DNA of 64,000 nucleotides, taken from Siderastrea siderea (taxonomy: Eukaryota > Cnidaria > Anthozoa > Scleractinia > Rhizangiidae). Shown here one piece after another: positions 19,162 through 24,576 of this stretch. The stretch covers positions 14,430,583 through 14,494,582 of the forward strand of contig OZ034979.1 of NCBI GenBank assembly GCA_964030785.1, written 5' to 3'. Made by a program: the position numbers and the translations under genes. Below the pieces are notes generated by a model, which worked only from the letters and a program-made list of their open reading frames with translations, did no database searches and was not told the origin of the DNA. How positions within the stretch are numbered: position 1 is the first letter of the stretch; each line of letters starts with the position of its first letter.

Positions 19162-19701
19162 ATGGAACATGTGGCCTTGAATAATGTGCAGTTGGATTAT
19201 TTAGCCCGAGACGACCCCCAATTGAACCCTGTCTTTTACGGGACGGTGGCCTGTGATCGTTTACCCAAGAGTCCTGTCAAGACCCAACCCCAAGGGTACA
19301 TTGTGAATACCGACCCACACGATCAACCGGGACAACATTGGTTAGCGGTGTGGACGGATGGAAAGGTGTGTGAAGTCCTGGACAGTTATGCTTTGCCATT
19401 GGATACGTACGTGCAAGCTACCCCGTTACGAGATTGGATCGTCCAACATTGGAAGTATGTAGTGACCAATGGCAAGTCCCTCCAAGCCATTACAAGCAAG
19501 AGTTGTGGTGATTACGCCTTGTTGTACTTGAAAGCCAAAGCCCGTGGACGGACCTTGCAAGCGTTTTTAAATGAGTTTTCGGATCATGATTATGTTAGTA
19601 ATGACCATCAAGCGGGTCAACGCCTTCAACAATTGATTGTAGGCCAAGAAGCCAGATGGTATCAACTTTGTTGTCAGTCGTATCATCAATGTAATGCGTA
19701 A
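19162..19701 (+). CDS. PRO: Adenain-like maturation cysteine protease
   Basis: The 179-residue protein is a C5/C48-type cysteine protease. Catalytic residues can be placed at H59 (GQHWLAVW), D74 (VLDSY) and C115 (SKSCGDYALLYL). Q108, seven residues before the cysteine, fits the oxyanion glutamine at the spacing known for adenain. It presumably cleaves the QRGG and MRGG sites in the element's small basic proteins during virion maturation. The length is close to that of adenovirus protease. It starts 2 nt after the capsid stop, and AATAAA follows the stop codon. Confidence 0.94.
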   Translation: MEHVALNNVQLDYLARDDPQLNPVFYGTVACDRLPKSPVKTQPQGYIVNTDPHDQPGQHWLAVWTDGKVCEVLDSYALPLDTYVQATPLRDWIVQHWKYVVTNGKSLQAITSKSCGDYALLYLKAKARGRTLQAFLNEFSDHDYVSNDHQAGQRLQQLIVGQEARWYQLCCQSYHQCNA

Positions 19702-19706
19702 ATAAA
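19701..19706 (+). terminator. Polyadenylation signal AATAAA after the protease
   Basis: AATAAA begins at the last base of the protease stop codon and precedes the Pol III gene, so it probably ends the capsid-protease transcript. Confidence 0.6.
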
Positions 19707-19729
19707 ATTTGTTGGAAAAAAGTGGTGTC

Positions 19730-19817
19730 GGAGTCGTAGCTCAGTGGGTAGAGCCTTTGGATCCCCCTTCGGATACATGAGGAGGGTCGTGCGTGGGTTC
19801 GAGTCCCACCGATTCCA
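19730..19817 (+). tRNA. tRNA-like Pol III gene inside the element, identity unclear
   Basis: An 88-nt segment folds with a 7-bp acceptor (GGAGTCG with CGATTCC, one G-U), a 4-bp D stem (GCTC..GAGC, A box TAGCTCAGTGGG) and a 5-bp T stem (GTGGG TTCGAGT CCCAC, B box GGTTCGAGTCCC). A run of 13 or more T follows 10-15 nt downstream, a strong Pol III terminator. The middle does not form a standard anticodon arm: the best pairing is an 8-bp helix, GATCCCCC with GGAGGGTC (one mismatch), enclosing TTCGGATACATGA. It may be a tRNA with a rearranged or intron-bearing anticodon arm, or a non-decoding tRNA-like RNA. The anticodon is not assigned. Confidence 0.65.
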
Positions 19818-19860
19818 ATAAAAAGGTGCCTTTTTTTTTTTTTCTAAGGGTATTATCATC

Positions 19861-20514
19861 ATGCAAACGGGGAAACCGTTTCGTTTTCATACGCCTTCCT
19901 CTATCTTGGTGGTGGGTCCTTCGGGATGTGGTAAAACCGCGTTTACGGAAAAACTCTTGGTAGACAACCCGGATTTGTTTGAAACCCCACCGACCCAAAT
20001 GCATTATTGTTATGGGGCCTGGCAAGATCGATTTCAAGGCATGCAAGATCAAGGGGTGGTGTTTCACGAAGGGATTCCCGATCATGAGGCCTTAGTGCAA
20101 TGGTTTCCTGAAGGACAGGGGGTCCTGGTCTTGGATGATTTAATGGATGAAGGGAGTCACGATAAACGCGTGTTGGATTTATTCACCAAACATTCCCATC
20201 ATCAAGGGGTGACGGTGCTCTACTTGTGCCAAGACATGTTTCCCGTGGGTCGCTATGCTAAAAGTATATCCCGCAATGCCCATTACATCGTGGCGTTCAA
20301 GAACCCCCGAGATCAATTAGGGGTACGCAATGTCATGCTTCAATCGTTTCCGACCACTTGGAAAGACACGTTGGAGACGTTTCATCAAGCCACTACACGA
20401 CCGTATGGGTATTTGGTCTTGGATTTACATCCCGCCTCCTCCGATCAACAACGGGTGTTGAGTCACCTCTTAAAAGACGAAGGATGGACTCGCACCTATC
20501 AAAAACGACTATAA
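19861..20514 (+). CDS. ATP: Genome-packaging ATPase (FtsK/HerA, A32-like)
   Basis: The 217-residue P-loop ATPase has Walker A GPSGCGKT at 19-26, Walker B VLVLDDLMDE at about 88-97, and the C-terminal motifs LYLCQDMFP and SISRNAHYIVAFKNPRD typical of the A32-like packaging family, with a serine-arginine-asparagine sensor-type motif. It is expected to pump the linear genome into the capsid. The length is normal for Polintons. It starts 44 nt after the tRNA-like gene; AATAAAAAGG at the 3' end of that gene may double as its TATA-like element. Confidence 0.93.
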   Translation: MQTGKPFRFHTPSSILVVGPSGCGKTAFTEKLLVDNPDLFETPPTQMHYCYGAWQDRFQGMQDQGVVFHEGIPDHEALVQWFPEGQGVLVLDDLMDEGSHDKRVLDLFTKHSHHQGVTVLYLCQDMFPVGRYAKSISRNAHYIVAFKNPRDQLGVRNVMLQSFPTTWKDTLETFHQATTRPYGYLVLDLHPASSDQQRVLSHLLKDEGWTRTYQKRL

Positions 20515-20517
20515 AGG
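20510..20517 (+). promoter_or_regulatory. TATA-like box for the glycine-rich protein gene
   Basis: TATAAAGG overlaps the ATPase stop codon and lies 43 nt before ATG 20553, the same spacing as at the other unit heads. Confidence 0.5.
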
Positions 20518-20552
20518 CACCCCCTTGGAACAGGTAAAAAGAGAAAGCGACC

Positions 20553-21031
20553 ATGGCCGATGATGACCGTCAACCTCCGCAATCGTACGATACCGTGTCC
20601 CCGGCGGGGGTGGGGGCAGCCAGTGGTAATCAAATGTCCACAAGCGCCTGGCAAGATTTGTATTTCACGGGAGACCAAGGCCTTCTCGACGCGGCCATGG
20701 AGGAAATGCACCCTGATCCCCTCTGGGAGTTTATGGAGTCCCTCCCCCCTACGGGTAGAGATGGTGCGCCCCCTGCCCAGGCCTCTTCCCCTGCTGGGGT
20801 AGGAAGTCCAGGAAGTCAATCCTTCCGTAGTATACACACTACCCCGGAGTCTTCTGGTGCTCGAACCCCTGCGAGTCCTCCTAGCGTACCTTTGGCAGCG
20901 GGTGCTCGAACAGCAGCGGGTGCTGGGGGTAATGGTAATGGAGGTGGTGGTGGTGGACGTGGTGGACGTGGTGGTGGACGTGGTGGTGGACGCGGTGGTG
21001 GAAGCGGTCGTGGTGGTGGTGGTGGTGGACG

Positions 21032-21062
<31 letters not shown>

Positions 21063-21482
21063 GGTGGTGGTGGTGCTGGAGCTGGTGGTGCTGGTGGTGC
21101 TGGTGGTGCTGGTGGTGCTGGTGGTGGTGGAGGTGGTGGTGGTGGAGGTGGAGGTGGAGGTGGTGGTGGTGGGGGTCGTCGTGGACGACGACCGAGACGA
21201 ATACGAGGACGACGACGAAATACCCCCACTTCCCCTTTGACACCTGCCTCCAATCCAGCTACCCCTCGAGGATCTTGGACATCTGGGAGTTCTGGCCGAG
21301 CCCCTCGTACCTTGCGTCAAGCGGATTTACAACGACGTTTACGGATGCTGTTACAAGATCAAGAACAGTTGGCCCAAGGACGTGAAATTGCTAATGTCAC
21401 CATGACCAATAGCATTGTCACCAGTTATAAACAAGGAGGAGCACCGAGCGTACAAACCTCGTCGTCCCGTGTTTCGCCGTAA
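20553..21482 (+). CDS. Glycine-rich virion-type protein
   Basis: The 309-residue product starts in a perfect GACCATGG context. The N-terminal 120 residues are acidic and proline/serine-rich (LYFTGDQGLLDAAMEEMHPD). Residues about 127-208 are almost pure glycine with R and A, encoded by a GGT/GGC microsatellite. Then follow a basic RRGRRPRR patch, a helix (LRQADLQRRLRMLLQDQEQL) and a C-terminal NSIVTSYKQGGAPSV..SSSRVSP tail. That tail pattern (TNxI.T.YK.G..PSV...S.R.SP) recurs, to my knowledge, in one Polinton protein family of unknown function. It is probably structural. The glycine tract is likely to vary in length between copies. Confidence 0.68.
20935..21175 (+). repeat. In-frame GGT/GGA trinucleotide microsatellite
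   Basis: About 240 bp of GGTGGTGGT-type repeat with CGT, GCT and GGA variants encode the polyglycine tract. They also create long artefactual ORFs on the other strand and frames. Confidence 0.95.
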
Positions 21483-21484
21483 AG

Positions 21485-22150
21485 ATGAAAACCGTCGTGT
21501 CGTTATTGAATGGATCAAAACAGCATGGTCTTCCCTTCCCCCCGGAATTATTACAACGCATGGATTCCTTGTATGCCTTTTATCATCAACAATGGTGGTG
21601 TTATCGAAAAATGTTGAATCATTACAGGTGTATCAATGCCTTGTTCAATGGCATGGCCTTACTCCTGATGGCTGCCGGTATGATTGCGGGCCCCCTTTTG
21701 GAAAACAGTACATTGGTAGCCTGTTTGGCAGCGGTGGGCACCGTGCTCAAAGGATGGAATGATTTTAAACAATACCGATTTAAAGTGACCATGAGTCGGT
21801 TTGCGTTTACCACCTATGCCAAAGCCTTGACCGAATTGAAAACCCATGTGCGGGGTATTCCCTTGGAGGATCTGGAACGATTTTTAATCAAGATGCAAAC
21901 CTTGGATGATACCATTGTGGATTTCACCCCTCCGTTACCCAAACGATGTCTCCAAGATTACCATGGTCATTTTGTGTACCAACCCTTGGAAGCCCTATGC
22001 TATGTAGACGGATGTCCTCGTCCCTTGAGACCTAAAGAGTATTGGATCCATAAAAAGCCGCTCCCTCCTAGTCCCACACTCTTAGAACCATGGCCGTCCA
22101 ACGACGACGACGACGACGCAGAAAAAGGAAACAACGAGGAGGGGCTTTAA
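21485..22150 (+). CDS. Two-helix membrane protein, SLATT-like
   Basis: The 221-residue product has two adjacent hydrophobic helices, about 50-69 (INALFNGMALLLMAAGMIAG) and 76-89 (TLVACLAAVGTVLKG), joined by a short PLLENS turn. A conserved-looking helical region follows (YRFKVTMSRFAFTTYAKALTELKTHVRG), with a LDDTIVDFTPPLP motif and an acidic DDDDDAEK tail. The layout matches a membrane protein seen in many metazoan Polintons and resembles SLATT-type two-TM domains. It may sit in a virion or replication membrane; the function is unknown. Its 3' end overlaps the next ORF by 61 nt. Confidence 0.68.
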   Translation: MKTVVSLLNGSKQHGLPFPPELLQRMDSLYAFYHQQWWCYRKMLNHYRCINALFNGMALLLMAAGMIAGPLLENSTLVACLAAVGTVLKGWNDFKQYRFKVTMSRFAFTTYAKALTELKTHVRGIPLEDLERFLIKMQTLDDTIVDFTPPLPKRCLQDYHGHFVYQPLEALCYVDGCPRPLRPKEYWIHKKPLPPSPTLLEPWPSNDDDDDAEKGNNEEGL

Positions 22151-22422
22151 TGCGTCGCAAACCCCGTTTGGTGGATAAAATTGCCCATGGCATGAGTATG
22201 TTTCTATCAGGTCCCGCCCCTGGGTTTGGACTGGCTTTAGGCAAATTAGGGGGTCAAGCCTTGAAAGGCATTACCGATAATGTAAAACATGTCCGACGAC
22301 AACGAGGTGGGGGTTGGTGGTCCGATTTCAAACGCAATACCCGTCAAGGCTATAAAGAGACGCGAGATGCCATCAAACAAGACAAAGCCCTTCAACGTCT
22401 ATTGACGGGTCAACCATGGTGA
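22090..22422 (+). CDS. Basic small protein with two QRGG sites
   Basis: The 110-residue product begins MAVQRRRRRRRKRKQRGGAL. Adenain-type sites are QRGG|A at 15-18 and QRGG|G at 71-74. The stretch between them is amphipathic (IAHGMSMFLSGPAPGFGLALGKLGG), and the tail is a charged helix. The ATG is in a CCATGG context inside the previous gene. It is probably a core or membrane-lytic precursor processed by the protease. Confidence 0.66.
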   Translation: MAVQRRRRRRRKRKQRGGALMRRKPRLVDKIAHGMSMFLSGPAPGFGLALGKLGGQALKGITDNVKHVRRQRGGGWWSDFKRNTRQGYKETRDAIKQDKALQRLLTGQPW

Positions 22423-22580
22423 GGAGGAGAAGACGACGCCGTCGTCAACGAGGCGGTTTTTTAAATCTATTGGTGCCCGCCATGGTAGGATTGGGGAAAG
22501 CCGCGGCCTTGGAAACGGATAAACGTATAAAACGCACGATTCAAAAAGCCAATCAACGGTATCGTCGTCGTCACCGATAA
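22416..22580 (+). CDS. 54-residue arginine-rich protein with QRGG site, pX-like
   Basis: The start overlaps the previous stop (ATGGTGA). The product has nine arginines in its first ten residues or so, then QRGG|F at 11-14, a hydrophobic FLNLLVPAMVGLGKAAAL segment and a basic tail (NQRYRRRHR). It is a shorter parallel of the 16939 protein with the same layout. It is followed 3 nt later by the next gene. Confidence 0.62.
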   Translation: MVRRRRRRRRQRGGFLNLLVPAMVGLGKAAALETDKRIKRTIQKANQRYRRRHR

Positions 22581-22583
22581 AGG

Positions 22584-22901
22584 ATGCAACGTCTTCGACG
22601 TCAATTACCGTTTTTACGGTCCATGTTACAAGAAGCCAATGGTTCCAAACGTCAAGAGTTGTTACAACATGCCAATGCCGATCAAATCAATGCTGTGAGT
22701 GAATTGGTGTTGAACTTTTTAAAAAACAAGATTCCCGTCACCCCACCCATGCTGGCTAAACTTCAACCCTATAAAAAGGTACTCCGTGATTTGGGGCGTC
22801 GTCGACATTCCGTCAAAAAACGTCGTCAGTGGTTAGTCCAACAAAAAGGAAGCGGATTGTTTCAAGGACTTCACGAGGTGCTATGTCAATGTGTTCGTTA
22901 A
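22584..22901 (+). CDS. Small helical protein of a recurring Polinton family
   Basis: The 105-residue product begins MQRLRRQLPFLRSML. It has the layout of a small family I recall from metazoan Polintons: a basic leucine-rich start, A(V)SEL.LN.L.(N)KIP(V)TP, L...KKVLR.L, then basic VKKRRQWLVQQKGSG. QKGS|G at 87-90 fits the second adenain consensus (xGx|G). The function is unknown; a virion component is inferred from the site and neighbours. The 3' end overlaps the next gene in another frame. Confidence 0.65.
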   Translation: MQRLRRQLPFLRSMLQEANGSKRQELLQHANADQINAVSELVLNFLKNKIPVTPPMLAKLQPYKKVLRDLGRRRHSVKKRRQWLVQQKGSGLFQGLHEVLCQCVR

Positions 22902-23113
22902 CCCTCCCTACGTGGATGACTCTATTACAAGAGGCCAATCGGGCCACCGACCAGTGGAAAGACGAGTGTCATTATTGGAAGCATAAATATCACCTGTTGT
23001 ATCAAGAGTACCAACACATCTTGAGGGCCCGTCTTTGTAAGAGTTGCCGTGACCAGGAAGACGGGGAACTTTGCTCCGAGTGTAGTCAACGAACATGGAC
23101 GAAGTGTACATGA
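22883..23113 (+). CDS. Small coiled-coil/zinc-ribbon-like protein
   Basis: The 76-residue frame from ATG 22883 overlaps both neighbours. It encodes a coiled-coil-like segment (LLQEANRATDQWKDE...YHLLYQEYQHIL) and a CxxC...CxxC pair (CKSC at about 53-56, CSEC at 64-67), a plausible zinc ribbon. The frame is open to 22829, but that part only shadows the preceding gene. The start choice is tentative. The regular cysteine spacing is the main support. Confidence 0.5.
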   Translation: MSMCSLTLPTWMTLLQEANRATDQWKDECHYWKHKYHLLYQEYQHILRARLCKSCRDQEDGELCSECSQRTWTKCT

Positions 23114-23739
23114 TTCCCCAAAAGGACTTGGAACAACTCATTCAATATTACAAAGGAGAACTCACCGAAAATGCCTTGTTGAACAAAGCCGCAACGCTCG
23201 CCGCCCAAAAACATGTGTTGTTAGCCAATCCCCAATTACCTCCCGCCCTGGTTAATGCTCAAACCAAACCGTTGAGTCAAGAATTAATCAAGTTAACCAA
23301 ACGCATTCGTCAATTTCCTGGCGGGGTGGGGGTTGGTGCCCCGGGTGCCCCGGGTGGTCCGCCAGGTGAAGAAGGCGAGGAAGAGGCCGGGGATTTGGTG
23401 ACGGGACCCGTGGAACAATGGTTGAAGCGCATGATAAAAGGCAGCCCGTCGACCCCCAAACCTCCCATTACCCCTGCAACCAAGAAAGGCAAAGGAGCAG
23501 CCACTACCAGTAAGATTGTCAAGAAAGGGAGCCCATCCACCAGTCGAGGGGATACCCGGTCACGTTTAGAAGCCATTCGAGAACAACGCAAGACTTTGGA
23601 AAAAAAGTTAGCCGAGAGTCGCAAAGGCAAAGGCAAAGCACCCGCCCGAGAAGTGGAACGATTGAAACCTTTACCCGGTTGGGAAGATTGGGCTCGTGGC
23701 AAAAAGTTACGACGTCGATTGGATTACGACAGTGACTAA
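23095..23739 (+). CDS. Conserved-type Polinton protein with disordered basic tail
   Basis: The 214-residue product begins MDEVYMIPQKDLEQLIQYY. Its first 72 residues (KGELTEN..LNKAA.LAA.KH.LL..P.LPPALVNA...PL..EL.KLTKRIRQ) follow a pattern I recognise from one recurring protein of metazoan Polintons and related elements. A short collagen-like GAPGAPGGPPG stretch and acidic patch follow, then a long basic disordered tail ending PLPGWEDWARGKKLRRR. The function is unknown; a nucleoprotein or scaffold role is possible. It overlaps the preceding gene by 19 nt. Confidence 0.66.
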   Translation: MDEVYMIPQKDLEQLIQYYKGELTENALLNKAATLAAQKHVLLANPQLPPALVNAQTKPLSQELIKLTKRIRQFPGGVGVGAPGAPGGPPGEEGEEEAGDLVTGPVEQWLKRMIKGSPSTPKPPITPATKKGKGAATTSKIVKKGSPSTSRGDTRSRLEAIREQRKTLEKKLAESRKGKGKAPAREVERLKPLPGWEDWARGKKLRRRLDYDSD

Positions 23740-23742
23740 AAC

Positions 23743-24102
23743 ATGCCCACCAAGAGGAGGAGAAGGGGTATCAAACGGAAACGCCCCCAACGAGGAGGAG
23801 CCTTGGATGTACAAAAATGGATTGCTAAGACGGGGAAGGAATTTCATTGGCCTGGGTATCAATACATGGGCCCTGGCACCCATTTGGCTAAACGTCTGAA
23901 ACGTGGGGATCCCGGCATCAATCGCTTGGACCAGATTGCTAAGCAACACGACATTGATTACAGTCGTGCCAAGAATTTGCAAGATAAATGGAAAGCCGAT
24001 ACCAAGATGATCCAAGCCATTGATCGATTACCCGGCAAGAAAAACAAGACGGAACGGGTGGTCAAGAAAATCATGCAAGCCAAGAAACGTTTAAAATTGT
24101 AA
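23743..24102 (+). CDS. Phospholipase A2-like protein (parvovirus VP1u-type fold)
   Basis: The 119-residue product has a basic start with QRGG|A at 16-19 (adenain consensus), then YMGPGTHL (calcium-loop GPG at 43-45), RGDPGINRLDQIAKQHDIDY (HD dyad at 69-70) and a lysine-rich end. The GPG loop plus HD matches the phospholipase A2-like domain known from parvovirus VP1, where it breaches endosomal membranes during entry. A virion role in membrane penetration is inferred. Protease cleavage would free the domain from its basic leader. It starts 3 nt after the previous gene. Confidence 0.85.
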   Translation: MPTKRRRRGIKRKRPQRGGALDVQKWIAKTGKEFHWPGYQYMGPGTHLAKRLKRGDPGINRLDQIAKQHDIDYSRAKNLQDKWKADTKMIQAIDRLPGKKNKTERVVKKIMQAKKRLKL

Positions 24103-24136
24103 ATTTAATAACATCCCCAGTTACATGTTGAGTAAG

Positions 24137-24142
24137 AATAAA
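24137..24142 (+). terminator. Polyadenylation signal AATAAA
   Basis: AATAAA lies 35 nt after the stop of the phospholipase-like gene and probably ends the long plus-strand late unit. A run of 16 A follows at about 24181. Confidence 0.55.
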
Positions 24143-24276
24143 AAATGAAAATGTCTCATTGGTTCATGAGTTGTGTCTTCAAAAAAAAAAAAAAAAGTTC
24201 TACCACAATGATTCAATGTTCTGCCAAATAGTCCTACGATTTCAAAAAAAGTTCTGCCAAAATACTGAGACGAGGG

Positions 24277-24387
24277 TTAAGACACCAAATCATACATCAA
24301 ATCGACGCCCTCGTCGGGTGACATGTCATGAACAAGGTCTTCAGGGCGCACCAATGCCTCCAACAACTTCTCATGGGCAGAGTCCAT
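24277..24387 (-). CDS. 36-residue acidic ORF divergent from the polymerase gene
   Basis: The minus-strand ORF begins MDSAHEKLLEALV and ends GVDLMYDLVS. It is acidic and helical in appearance, with no recognised motif. It is listed because TATAAAAC lies 38 nt upstream on the same strand, in a promoter that mirrors the polymerase promoter base for base (see the next entry). It could be a small early regulator or the first exon of a longer spliced message running left under the 24.1-24.3 kb spacer. Confidence 0.42.
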   Translation of the reverse strand: MDSAHEKLLEALVRPEDLVHDMSPDEGVDLMYDLVS

Positions 24388-24417
24388 TTTGAGATGACTC
24401 ACCTCGAGGGTCGATCT

Positions 24418-24543
24418 GTTTTATAGTCTCTGGGATCATTCCTCGCAATGCATCATGGCCTATCTAGGGAGGGGGGAGGGGGGTCCCCCCACCCTCGTTG
24501 CCCCACAATACTTTGCGAGGAATGACTTTAATCCCTATAAAAG
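24418..24543. promoter_or_regulatory. Mirror-symmetric divergent promoter
   Basis: TTGCGAGGAATGA occurs on the plus strand at 24513-24525 and on the minus strand at 24448-24436. In both directions it is followed by exactly 10 nt and then TATAAAA (plus 24536-24543, minus 24425-24418). The two ATGs lie 41 and 38 nt beyond. Between the arms sits a G/C-run segment (GGGGGGAGGGGGGTCCCCCC) that can form a hairpin. It drives the polymerase gene rightwards and the 36-residue ORF leftwards. Confidence 0.75.
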
Positions 24544-24576
24544 CCGAGCACCGGTCACCACCAAGTTCATCTGATC

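Noticed and set aside
19730..19817. Assignment of the tRNA-like gene to a specific amino acid
   Set aside because: A 7-nt loop with T33 could be forced to read CCC, but the stem would be mostly mismatched or G-U, so no anticodon is claimed.
20499..21320. Long minus-strand and alternative-frame ORFs rich in S/T, P, H or V
   Set aside because: They are shadows of the GGT/GGA microsatellite in the glycine-rich gene; their composition is just the repeat read in other frames.
24159..24392. 77-residue plus-strand ORF before the polymerase
   Set aside because: It begins in an A-rich run, lacks any motif, and is antisense to the better-supported 36-residue ORF with a TATA box.
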